Shown piece by piece: positions 51,792-59,167 of a DNA stretch of 64,000 nt (its first letter is position 1; every line of letters starts with the position of its first letter). The stretch is from NCBI GenBank assembly GCA_016841645.1, contig JAENYS010000002.1:62001-126000 (forward strand), in the 5' to 3' direction. This DNA is from Desulfoscipio geothermicus (lineage in GTDB: Bacteria; Bacillota; Desulfotomaculia; Desulfotomaculales; Desulfallaceae). The notes under the pieces are model-generated. The model was not told the DNA's origin and made no database searches. It saw only the letters and a list, made by a program, of their open reading frames with translations. Made by a program: the position numbers and the translations under genes.

Positions 51792-51839
51792 TGTCTAAAA
51801 TGTGGTTTGACAGGTATAACATGGTTATACAATTAGACA
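51792..51839. repeat. Nested inverted repeats upstream of pilA
   Basis: Inner repeat GTATAAC-ATG-GTTATAC (51814-51830) is perfect; outer TGTCTAA (51792-51798) and TTAGACA (51833-51839) are also exact complements. TTGACA (51807-51812) lies between the left arms, but no matching -10 is placed 17 bp downstream. Likely operator or leader structure of the pilin gene. Confidence 0.6.
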
Positions 51840-51908
51840 ATTAAGTTTGAATGCATAAGCTTTTTGTGTTGGGGATTTTGGAATTTTGTACGTGGGGAGG
51901 TGAAAAGA

Positions 51909-52313
51909 ATGTTTAGAAAAATTAGCTATGCGCTGAAGAACCGGAAAGGCTTTACTTTGGTGGAACTGATGGTGGTTGTGGTTATTATTGGTATTTTGGC
52001 GGCGATTGCAGTGCCGGTTTATAGTAATGTACAGGATACTGCAAATAGAAATGCAGTAGAAGCTAATTTAAGAATAATTGATGGTGCAATTATGATGCAT
52101 CAAGTTGATAATCTAGGAACAGCACCAACAACAACGAACTTAGTTGGTAATTATATACAATCGTGGCCTACGGGACCGACTGGAGTAACAAGCTATACTA
52201 TAGTGGGAGATGGCTCATCAGCAACACCTTATAGAGGAGCTGTTACTATTCCTGCAAATACATTTGGGACGCATGTAATACAAACTGCAGCATCTCTACC
52301 AATTACTTGGTAG
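51909..52313 (+). CDS. pilA: Type IV major pilin-like prepilin
   Basis: Prepilin of 134 aa. A basic leader ending in KNRKG is followed by FTLVELMVVVVIIGILAAIA, the classic class-a prepilin motif with Glu at +5, then an alpha-spine and a short C-terminal beta region. GGGGAGGTG precedes ATG 51909; upstream in-frame starts are excluded. The mature protein is small (about 120 aa). The nearest downstream DNA is a degraded transposase gene. No prepilin peptidase (PilD) gene occurs in this window. Confidence 0.92.
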   Translation: MFRKISYALKNRKGFTLVELMVVVVIIGILAAIAVPVYSNVQDTANRNAVEANLRIIDGAIMMHQVDNLGTAPTTTNLVGNYIQSWPTGPTGVTSYTIVGDGSSATPYRGAVTIPANTFGTHVIQTAASLPITW

Positions 52314-52356
52314 AATTAGAACATAGGGTGCCAAGCAACCAACTTATTAACTTATT

Positions 52357-52708
52357 GTTGAGAATAGAAACATCTTCTGTTAAAATATTCAGGATATGTC
52401 AATTTGTGGGTAGAAAACCACAAGTAGAATATTCAGGAACTTTATACCATGTGATACAGCATGGGAACAATAGGGAGTTCATATTTGAGAAAACTGCAGA
52501 TAAGATGTTTCTGCTAAAGGAAATTAAAGGAAGAAAAACGAACACAGGGTTAAAGCTTTACGGTTATGTAATTATGAATAATCATTACCATCTAGTTTTG
52601 CAGGTTGGAGATGACCCTTTAAGCAAGCTGATGCACCTAATCAACAGTAGCTATGGCCGCTATTACAACCGCGAACATAATCGTACAGTGTGTTCGGGTA
52701 GTTTTTAG
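52357..52708 (+). pseudogene. REP-associated/IS200-type transposase remnant, N-terminal part
   Basis: Degraded Y1-type (RAYT/TnpA-REP) transposase. The translated piece shows GRKPQVEYSGTLYHVIQHGN and the HUH metal motif NNHYHLVLQ, then LSKLMHLINSSYGRYYNREH. It has no good start codon and stops at 52706-52708, soon after the frame leaves the homologous region at 52689. The missing continuation (GHVYDGRYDKF) is found 490 bp further on. It is not expected to be functional, because the catalytic-Tyr half is missing. Confidence 0.8.
52584..52688 (+). repeat. Direct repeat copy 1 of transposase fragment
   Basis: 105 bp that recur at 53074-53181 with a 3-bp insertion and one substitution. It encodes the HYHLVLQ..YNREHNRT part of the transposase remnant. 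Confidence 0.9.
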
Positions 52709-53026
52709 GCTTGGCTTGCGCCATTCCCAGAAACTACCAAAAAAGGACAGTCCCTCACTAAATCAACACATTAATATACTGAAGCGCTTAGGACAAATAG
52801 ACCTCCTGCCCGGTGTGAACCAAGCAGGAGATATTTTTTACATAATGTTCATTATCGGAGCTAAGCATCATTATGCAATTAAAAAATAATGTTGGCATTT
52901 AAACACAATAGTTATAACTGTGGCTTGTGGAAGGTTTTATAATTGTATGGTACATTAATGTTTAAATTTTTATGAGGAACATATTTAAAGTCCCCCGGGT
53001 TTCTGGTATATAAAGGAATTCTATAA

Positions 53027-53049
53027 TATATAGCTGTAGCAGCTATATA
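53027..53049. repeat. 10-bp-arm perfect inverted repeat
   Basis: TATATAGCTG (53027-53036) and CAGCTATATA (53040-53049) around TAG, 25 bp before the second direct-repeat copy. It may be a footprint of the rearrangement or an element end. Confidence 0.6.
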
Positions 53050-53073
53050 ACAATTCTCAATATGATACTCGCG

Positions 53074-53181
53074 ATTACCATCTAGTTTTGCAGGTTGTAG
53101 TAGATGACCCTTTAAGCAAGCTGATGCACCTAATCAACAGTAGCTATGGCCGCTATTACAACCGCGAACATAATCGTACAG
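53074..53181 (+). repeat. Direct repeat copy 2 of transposase fragment
   Basis: 108 bp nearly identical to 52584-52688; differs by GTAGTAGAT versus GGAGAT (in-frame 3-bp difference). Confidence 0.9.
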
Positions 53182-53249
53182 GGCATGTATATGATGGCCG
53201 CTACGATAAGTTTATAAATTTGGTGCATGGTATCTTAATAATTAGTTAG
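53074..53249 (+). pseudogene. REP-associated transposase remnant, second fragment
   Basis: The first 108 bp duplicate 52584-52688. After the shared part the frame continues as GHVYDGRYDKFINLVHG, the natural continuation of the Y1 transposase (compare GHLFQGRYK in intact relatives), then stops at 53247-53249. Joining the two parts at the repeat would rebuild a longer, but still 3'-truncated, gene. The 385 bp between the fragments (52689-53073) contain a GGTAGTTT/AAACTACC hairpin, the palindrome at 53027-53049 and no recognisable gene. Confidence 0.78.
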
Positions 53250-53250
53250 T

Positions 53251-53718
53251 TCATTTCGTTTCGTTTGACGAGGGCGGCTTATCGCTAATCCTGGTTCGCC
53301 CAGTTATGGCAGCAACTATAACATACTGCATTTTGTCTGTCTTTTTACTTTCCAATCTAATGCACCCACCCATGACCGGTTTGCCCTTAGCGGAAAAATT
53401 AATTCTATTGTATGTAAAATTGGAAAAAGCTAAATCTACCCCGTCTGGTAATTGTATCATCATGGCATTACCATTGTCTGACGGAGCAACAATTTTATAT
53501 TTATCTTTATCACAATATAGCAAGATATAGTAATCATCACAATCCTTAACTAAAGCTTCTTGAGATACTGACCGGATATACTGCTGCAACTTTAGGCATT
53601 CGGTATGCAGTTGATAATTTGCCAGGCAGTTATCCATGGACGGGACAGCTATGGCCATGATAATGCCCATAATCAGTATAATAATGATTAGCTCGATTAA
53701 TGAGAATCCCTGTTTCAT
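53251..53718 (-). CDS. GspH/FimT-like pseudopilin, inverted orientation
   Basis: A 155-aa prepilin-like protein on the minus strand. The very short leader MKQG is followed by FSLIELIIIILIMGIIMAIA with Glu at +5, then a GspH-type beta domain with several cysteines (CLAN..HTECLKLQQ, KDCDDYYILLYCDKD). ATG 53718 has AAAGGA about 8-10 nt upstream; the longer GTG at 53742 would lie inside the -10. It is the only pilus gene pointing left, and it ends 2 bp from the transposase remnant, suggesting an inversion. Probably an initiating minor pilin. Confidence 0.85.
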   Translation of the reverse strand: MKQGFSLIELIIIILIMGIIMAIAVPSMDNCLANYQLHTECLKLQQYIRSVSQEALVKDCDDYYILLYCDKDKYKIVAPSDNGNAMMIQLPDGVDLAFSNFTYNRINFSAKGKPVMGGCIRLESKKTDKMQYVIVAAITGRTRISDKPPSSNETK

Positions 53719-53742
53719 ATCAAAGTATTCCTTTGAATCCAC

Positions 53743-53748
53743 ATTATA
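53743..53748 (-). promoter_or_regulatory. Possible -10 for the inverted pseudopilin
   Basis: TATAAT on the minus strand (53748-53743), giving a leader of about 18 nt before ATG 53718. The -35 is weak. Confidence 0.4.
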
Positions 53749-53849
53749 AAAACCATTCCTAATTACAGGTAATTTCCACCATAAATAATTGAAAACCTTC
53801 TAAACTAAAGATTTTAAGGAAAAATTTTTTATTGAAACCGCTAATTTCT

Positions 53850-53878
53850 TTCCATGAGCTATTTTAACAGGTATAATA
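53850..53878 (+). promoter_or_regulatory. Promoter of the minor pilin operon
   Basis: TTTCCA (53850-53855), a 17-bp spacer and TATAAT (53873-53878). A leader of about 140 nt follows before ATG 54026. This divergent gap (53719-54025) contains only the two promoters and the leader hairpins. Confidence 0.6.
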
Positions 53879-53939
53879 AAAATACAATATAAATGTTTAA
53901 TTTGAAGGGTGATTTCATATTCAAAAGCAACTGACGGGC

Positions 53940-53989
53940 TAGAGGGATTATCATTCCTCTAAAACTTGGTTTACTATAAATATTTATAG
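53940..53989 (+). other. Leader hairpins before the minor pilin genes
   Basis: TAGAGGGA (53940-53947) pairs with TTCCTCTA (53954-53961); directly after, CTATAAATATTTATAG (53974-53989) is a perfect palindrome flanked by AAACT and AGTTT and followed by TTTATTTTTAC, resembling an attenuator. The preceding AAAAGCAACTGACGGGCTA faintly recalls GEMM motifs but lacks ACGCAAAG. Confidence 0.45.
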
Positions 53990-54025
53990 AGTTTATTTTT
54001 ACTTTTACCTCAAAGGATGTTGACA

Positions 54026-54412
54026 ATGCTTAAAAACAATAAAGGCATGGGTATTGTCGAGGCGTTAGTTGCAATTTTTATAATATCAGTTGCCCTGCTT
54101 GCGACATTAGAAGCTTCCCGCCAAGCTGTTGTTATGTCTATATCAACCAGAAATTATAATACCGCTACATACCTGGCTCAACAGGTGTTGGAGGAGTTAA
54201 AGAAAAACGATGGTATAGCAGCTTTTGGTGATTTCGATTCAACCACAAGAATTGAAAGCCCGCAAATAATCAACGGCGTAGAGTATACCATCTCACAAGG
54301 CGATCCGGTTAATTTAGGCGAAGGTACGATTATAGTTTTAGTTACGGTATCATGGACAGAAGGAACACATACCAGATCACCGCAATTTACCGCCTATTAC
54401 TATATGGAGTAG
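54026..54412 (+). CDS. PilV-like minor pilin (type IV pilus modification protein)
   Basis: A 128-aa prepilin-like protein. Leader MLKNNKG, then MGIVEALVAIFIISVALLAT with Glu at +5, followed by the PilV/GspI-type helix ATYLAQQVLEELKK and a beta domain ending in AYYYME. ATG 54026 is chosen since AAAGGA (54012-54017) is 8 nt upstream; ATG 54017 overlaps it. First gene of a three-gene set of minor pilins. Confidence 0.86.
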   Translation: MLKNNKGMGIVEALVAIFIISVALLATLEASRQAVVMSISTRNYNTATYLAQQVLEELKKNDGIAAFGDFDSTTRIESPQIINGVEYTISQGDPVNLGEGTIIVLVTVSWTEGTHTRSPQFTAYYYME

Positions 54413-54417
54413 TTAAG

Positions 54418-54876
54418 ATGAATAACAAAGGATACACGTTAATTGACTTAATAATAGGCTTGGCCATAATGCTAATAGCTATACCAATAGCCTACAATAT
54501 TTATATGCTCATACATAAAATGGACAATTTTTCGTACACACAAACATTTAACGCACAAGATACTAAGTTGATATTAAATTATATAACCGAGGAAATCAGT
54601 GACGCAAAAGCGGTTATTGTTTCAGAAAACCAATTACAGTACACAGACAAAAACTACAACAGTAAATTAATATCATACAATAGCACAGTAAAGGCAGTCG
54701 AAGTATATAAAGACGGAACACTTTTCTTAACTTTAGGCCCGGATAATATTTCTTCGATAAGCTTCCAAGATATTACGCCGGAAGGCATAAGTAAAGTAGA
54801 AGTTAAAATTACTATTATATTTGTAAGTGGCGACAGCATAACAACCATGGTAATGACAAAGAATCCTATGTCTTAA
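54418..54876 (+). CDS. PilW/GspJ-like minor pilin
   Basis: A 152-aa protein. Leader MNNKG followed by YTLIDLIIGLAIMLIAIPIA; the +5 residue is Asp rather than the usual Glu, a conservative change. The rest is a GspJ/PilW-type domain (AQDTKLILNYITEEISDAK). ATG 54418 follows GGAG by 8 nt and lies 5 bp after the previous stop. Probably part of the pilus tip-initiation complex. Confidence 0.82.
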   Translation: MNNKGYTLIDLIIGLAIMLIAIPIAYNIYMLIHKMDNFSYTQTFNAQDTKLILNYITEEISDAKAVIVSENQLQYTDKNYNSKLISYNSTVKAVEVYKDGTLFLTLGPDNISSISFQDITPEGISKVEVKITIIFVSGDSITTMVMTKNPMS

Positions 54877-54891
54877 AGTGAGGTAATCATA

Positions 54892-56136
54892 ATGGATAAA
54901 AAAGGAAACATGGTAATTATTGCATTATGCATAACGCTGATTACCGGTATAATGATAGCTGCATTTTACCCATTAGTGACAAATGGACTAAACCAAAGTG
55001 TTGGCAATAGAGATGATGTTGCTGCTCAATATGCTGCCGAAGCTGGGGCTAAAAGGGCAGTTGCTATGTTTTATCAAAGCAGCCAGGATTGGAGTTGGCT
55101 GGATACAGACGAAAGTACCCCGACCTGGCACATGCTAAATGACAATGAAAACGAGAGGTATCACGTTAAAGTATCCTTGAGTAAGGACGGTGATCTTATT
55201 GCGCTAGATGCGCCAGCAGTTGCCAATGTGTATTATGTCACATCCACCGGGGAAGTTAACGATGCTACGAAAATGGTATCGGCAAAGGTTACGGTGGAAA
55301 GTGGAGATGATGAGGGTAGTGGAAGTAGTAGTTTTGATTCAAGCGATCCCAATTCTTTAGAATATTATGTTATTTATTCAAAAACCGGGATAACTATCGA
55401 TGGAGCCAGTTGTATAAACGGTATAGTAGCGGCAAAACCGGAAGACTCAATAAACACACATGGTAGAATAAATGGAAATAATGAATTTATTGAGGGTGTG
55501 GACTTAAATTTTCCCTCTTTTGATAGTTTATTATCGAATACTGATCAGCCAGGTGAGACGTTAGTTAATATTGACCATAGTTCAAGTTTATACCAATCAA
55601 TAAATAGTAAATATATTATATCTTCAGATATCAGTAATGAAAACTATATATTTACAACTGAAGATGATGTATATATACAACAAAATGTAAGCCTTAGTAA
55701 TGCAACAATTAACTCTAAGGGTAACATAATAATTGACAATAATGTAAGCCTTAATAATATAACTCTTATTTCTGATGCAGATATTGATATGGGTGGACAA
55801 AATATAAACCCGAATAATTGTATTATTTTTGCTAGAGGAATTATAACTACAAGAAATAGTGGAGGGCAAAATTTTAACGGATGTCTGGTTGTTTCCAATA
55901 GTGATATTACAAATCATGCTAGCTTTGGAACAAGTGTTATTATTTGTTACGGAGAATTTACCTCAATAGGCGGGGAAAACTTTAATAGTGGTGCGGTATG
56001 GGTAGTAGGTCAAGCTACATTTAAGGGGAGAGGCAATTATACCTATAGTAGCACGGTTGTAGATGGATTCTTCCCAGGCACAGATGAACAGGAGGATAAT
56101 AACAATATAACCGTGTCAACATGGGAAAGTGTTTAG
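54892..56136 (+). CDS. PilX-like large minor pilin/tip protein
   Basis: A 414-aa protein. The N-terminus MDKKGNMVIIALCITLITGIM resembles PilX/GspK: a basic leader, Gly, then a hydrophobic helix but no Glu at +5, as in GspK-type tip pilins. The helix AAQYAAEAGAKRAVAMFY is the PilX N-domain signature. Residues 160-400 are rich in Asn, Ser, Ile and Val with periodic short strands (VYIQQNVSLSNATINSKGN, IIDNNVSLNNITLISDAD), suggesting a beta-helix or adhesin-like domain (inference). SD GAGG precedes ATG 54892. Likely exposed at the pilus tip. Confidence 0.8.
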   Translation: MDKKGNMVIIALCITLITGIMIAAFYPLVTNGLNQSVGNRDDVAAQYAAEAGAKRAVAMFYQSSQDWSWLDTDESTPTWHMLNDNENERYHVKVSLSKDGDLIALDAPAVANVYYVTSTGEVNDATKMVSAKVTVESGDDEGSGSSSFDSSDPNSLEYYVIYSKTGITIDGASCINGIVAAKPEDSINTHGRINGNNEFIEGVDLNFPSFDSLLSNTDQPGETLVNIDHSSSLYQSINSKYIISSDISNENYIFTTEDDVYIQQNVSLSNATINSKGNIIIDNNVSLNNITLISDADIDMGGQNINPNNCIIFARGIITTRNSGGQNFNGCLVVSNSDITNHASFGTSVIICYGEFTSIGGENFNSGAVWVVGQATFKGRGNYTYSSTVVDGFFPGTDEQEDNNNITVSTWESV

Positions 56137-56276
56137 CAATGCAAACAAAGGCCCGACTAATGCCGGGTATTTATTTTGCACGGGGGCCTTCCCTCATCTC
56201 TTACAAAGCATGAATGATGCTCTTTAAAAACATTCCTTTCGTTATAGCAATTCTTCAGGACACACTAAGCTTAAAT

Positions 56277-56303
56277 AATCCTCACCATTATAAAGTGGGG
56301 ATT
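56277..56303 (+). other. Hairpin in the gap after the pilX-like gene
   Basis: AATCCTCAC (56277-56285) pairs with GTGGGGATT (56295-56303, one T-G pair) around CATTATAAA. It is followed by AAATATGC, not a T-run. Similar hairpins occur at ends of IS200/IS605-type elements, but this is only a resemblance. Confidence 0.4.
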
Positions 56304-56346
56304 AAATATGCTTATTTGTATACCCGACAAACAATGGTGAAACTGT

Positions 56347-56428
56347 CCGACCAGGGGAGTAATCCATCTAAGTTGCTCTGGTTCTTAGTATCTAGGGGTC
56401 GGGAAGCTTCTCGAAGAGATAGCTAAGA
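56347..56428 (+). ncRNA. Candidate structured RNA of unknown family
   Basis: Two strong adjacent stems: ACCAG (56350-56354)/CTGGT (56378-56382) continued by AGTAA/TTGCT, and TCTTAG-TATCT (56383-56393)/AGATA-G-CTAAGA (56417-56428). CCGACC (56347-56352) could alternatively pair with GGTCGG (56397-56402), giving a switch or pseudoknot. No recognised family and no T-run. It lies in a 348-bp gap (56137-56484) between the pilX-like gene and a convergent gene; the strand is not certain. Confidence 0.4.
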
Positions 56429-56484
56429 TACATAAGGGATTTTGCTCATTCTTAATAGATGTTTCAATGATGCTGTAGATAACC

Positions 56485-57708
56485 CTACCTAACCCCAACC
56501 TCCACCAAATACACCTCAAGCCCATCATTACGTTCCTGCGTAGTACCCAGCCTCTCTTCCCACCAACCGGTCACGATATACCCCTTATCCAGATTCGGCA
56601 CAATGGAAAACCCCTGGTCAAGTTTATCATTAGCCCAAGTTTTTTCCCAAAGTTTTTTCCCACTGGCATCGGTTTTCACCAAGTATAAACATAATTCCCC
56701 ACTGTCAAAGGAATTTGACCAGCCCGTCACCAAAAAACCACCGTCATTGGTTTGCTGAACAGTTTTGCCAATTTCCAAATCAGCGTCGCCAAAAGTTTTT
56801 TCCCAGATCTTTTTCCCGGCATAGTTTGTTTTGATAAGGTAGATGTCATTATTCCCGGCACCAAAAGAAGCTGTCTGCCCGGCCACTATGTACCCGCCGT
56901 CGTTGATCTGTTCCACGGAGGCAGCCGTATCCCAGTCCACACCGCCGAAGGTTTGAGCCCAAACTTGATTACCCAGGGTGTCCGTTTTGACCAGGAATGC
57001 GTCATAACCGCCGGCCCCGAAGGAATATGTCTGCCCGGCCACAATATATCCGCCGTCACTGGTTTGCCGGACGGTAGTGGCAAAATCGGTTTCCTTGCCG
57101 CCGAAAGTTCTTTCCCACTCTTTTTTACCCGCGGTATTGGTTTTTATAAGGTATACATCGGTGTCACCGCCGCCTGATGAAGAGGTCGCGCCGGCGATAA
57201 TAAAGCCTCCGTCCGCAGTTTGCAGCACACAGACTCCGGTATCTTCACCGGTTCCGCCGAATTCTCTGTTCCACTCTTCGCGGCCCGCTGCGTCTGTTTT
57301 AACAAGGTAAACATTGTTGTCTCCCGACCCGAAAACGGGCTGTGTGGTACCGGCAATTATGTATCCCCCGTCGCCGGTCTGCCGTACGGAATAACCCCGA
57401 TCGTTTTTAACGCCGCCATATGTGTTTTTCCACTTGAAATGCCCTTTTGCATCAAGCTTTACCAGGTAGGCATCGTAACCACCATTACCGTGCATATAGT
57501 ATGATTGGGATTCTCCGGCAATTATATAGCCGCCGTCATTTGTCGGTTGGGCGAAAAACCCCCGGTCATTTTGTTTATCACCTGCTATACTTTCAACATC
57601 AACTACTAATTTAGGAACAGCCCAAGCGTTGTAAATATAAGGCATGCCCCAAAACATTATTGCAAGTATGAATGTCGTAATGAATTTGGTTTTAAAAATT
57701 GGTGACAA
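56485..57708 (-). CDS. Secreted seven-repeat protein, predicted beta-propeller
   Basis: A 407-aa protein on the minus strand. A signal peptide (FITTFILAIMFWGMPYIYNAWA) precedes seven repeats of about 49 residues built on the pattern DGGYIIAG-x-T-x-SFGAG-x-DVYLIKTD-x2-G-x3-W-x2-TFGG; the DGGY-type motif occurs seven times (the last as LDKGYIVTG). Seven such units suggest a seven-bladed propeller. The TTG start at 57708 has AAAGGGG 8 nt upstream on its strand. It lies between pilus genes; a cell-surface or pilus-associated role is possible, but function is unknown. Confidence 0.8.
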   Translation of the reverse strand: MSPIFKTKFITTFILAIMFWGMPYIYNAWAVPKLVVDVESIAGDKQNDRGFFAQPTNDGGYIIAGESQSYYMHGNGGYDAYLVKLDAKGHFKWKNTYGGVKNDRGYSVRQTGDGGYIIAGTTQPVFGSGDNNVYLVKTDAAGREEWNREFGGTGEDTGVCVLQTADGGFIIAGATSSSGGGDTDVYLIKTNTAGKKEWERTFGGKETDFATTVRQTSDGGYIVAGQTYSFGAGGYDAFLVKTDTLGNQVWAQTFGGVDWDTAASVEQINDGGYIVAGQTASFGAGNNDIYLIKTNYAGKKIWEKTFGDADLEIGKTVQQTNDGGFLVTGWSNSFDSGELCLYLVKTDASGKKLWEKTWANDKLDQGFSIVPNLDKGYIVTGWWEERLGTTQERNDGLEVYLVEVGVR

Positions 57709-57864
57709 CTGTCAAACCCCTTTCATTGAGAAAAACCAAATATCTAAAGTATAGGATTTTGTTATTTTAGATGACTTCATTATAACATGGAATTATATGC
57801 TTGCTAAGGGAACTATATAAGAACTTGCACAGGGTGTCATGAAATATCCTTGCATGTTATCATC

Positions 57865-57893
57865 TTGGACTATGGTGTTATCTATACTATAAT
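57865..57893 (+). promoter_or_regulatory. Promoter of the second pilT
   Basis: TTGGAC (57865-57870), a 17-bp spacer and TATAAT (57888-57893), about 48 bp before ATG 57942. Confidence 0.72.
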
Positions 57894-57941
57894 TTGATTA
57901 AATGTAAATTGTAAAAAAATCAAGAAGGATGACTATAATTA

Positions 57942-59000
57942 ATGCACATCAATGATTTACTTGAACAAGCAGTTGTCCGGCGTGCCTCCGACTTGCATAT
58001 TATGGCGGGGGTTGCGCCTCTGCTAAGGATAAATGGTGAGCTGACTGCATTAAATTTTCCACCGTTTACGGCGGGTGATACTCTGGAATTAGCCAGGCAA
58101 ATACTAAACCCGGAAAAACTAAAAATGCTGGAGCAGCTTGGTGAAGTTGACTTGTCCACTGAATGCCGGGGTCTGGGTTATTTTAGGGTAAATGTTTATT
58201 ACCAGCGGGGCACCGTGGGTATTGCCTGCCGGGTGGTCAGTACCCGGATTCCTACTATTGATGAACTAAATTTACCCGGCTCTATTAAAGCTCTGGCTAG
58301 GCGTACCCGTGGTTTGGTCATTATCACAGGACCGACGGGCAGCGGTAAGTCAACGACGCTGGCTGCGATGATTAATCTTATTAATGATGAAAAACTATAC
58401 CATATAATTACGCTGGAAGATCCTATTGAATACAGGCATATTAATAAAAAGAGCATTATCAGCCAAAGGGAAATCGGCAGAGACAGCAAATCTTTCCCCA
58501 GTGCGCTGCGAGCGGCGTTGCGGCAAGATCCCGATGTAATACTGGTGGGCGAGATGCGGGACTTGGAAACTATTTCTATTGCTATAACTGCCGCTGAAAC
58601 GGGCCATCTAGTGCTGGCCACCTTGCATACTATGGATGCTCCCCAGACGGTGGAAAGGATCATTGATGTGTTCCCCTCCAATCAGCAGCAGCAGATAAGG
58701 GTGCAGTTGGCCAATACACTGGTAGGAGTGGTTTCCCAGCGCCTTTTGCCAAGTAAAGACGGGCGGGGACGGATACCGGCCGTGGAGGTGCTGGTATGCA
58801 CCCCGGCGGTGCGTAATTTGATCCGGGAGAAAAAGATACATCAGATTTACTCTTACATGCAAACCGGCGGCAAGTACGGCATGCAGACAATGGACAATCA
58901 TCTATTGGAACTGCACGGCAGGGGTCAGGTCAGCGCTAGGGATGTTATGGAGCATGCATCGGATTTGGAGGCTATGTCGCGTTATTTAAATAATCAGTAA
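57942..59000 (+). CDS. pilT: Pilus retraction ATPase PilT (copy 2)
   Basis: A 352-aa PilT paralogue of the gene at 44.1 kb. ASDLHIMAGVAPLLRINGEL at the N-terminus, Walker A GPTGSGKST (130-138), ITLEDPIEYRH, VILVGEMRDLETI and LVLATLHTMDAPQ are intact. The C-terminus AVRNLIREKKIHQIYSYMQTG, KYGMQTMD matches classical PilT more closely. AGAAGGATG precedes the ATG. It has its own promoter and is not under the c-di-GMP riboswitch, so retraction may be regulated separately from assembly (inference). Confidence 0.93.
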   Translation: MHINDLLEQAVVRRASDLHIMAGVAPLLRINGELTALNFPPFTAGDTLELARQILNPEKLKMLEQLGEVDLSTECRGLGYFRVNVYYQRGTVGIACRVVSTRIPTIDELNLPGSIKALARRTRGLVIITGPTGSGKSTTLAAMINLINDEKLYHIITLEDPIEYRHINKKSIISQREIGRDSKSFPSALRAALRQDPDVILVGEMRDLETISIAITAAETGHLVLATLHTMDAPQTVERIIDVFPSNQQQQIRVQLANTLVGVVSQRLLPSKDGRGRIPAVEVLVCTPAVRNLIREKKIHQIYSYMQTGGKYGMQTMDNHLLELHGRGQVSARDVMEHASDLEAMSRYLNNQ

Positions 59001-59167
59001 AGTTAAAGCTGTTCGTCAGCAATTACATTGTTAACGATTCCAACGTATTACAGGTAGATATTTAAATCGTTTTATGATAAAATTTAGCTAAAAATGGGCT
59101 TAATTAGAAATAAAATTAACGATATGCGGTAAATATGTCATATATTGATATATCGGGAGGTGTGTAA

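Noticed and set aside
52653-52889. A 78-codon frame between the transposase fragments
   Set aside because: It starts inside the remnant in another frame and shows no recognisable domain; treated as rearranged DNA.
56214-56426. A 70-codon + strand frame after the pilX-like gene
   Set aside because: No ribosome binding site, no family features, and it runs through strong hairpins better explained as structured RNA.
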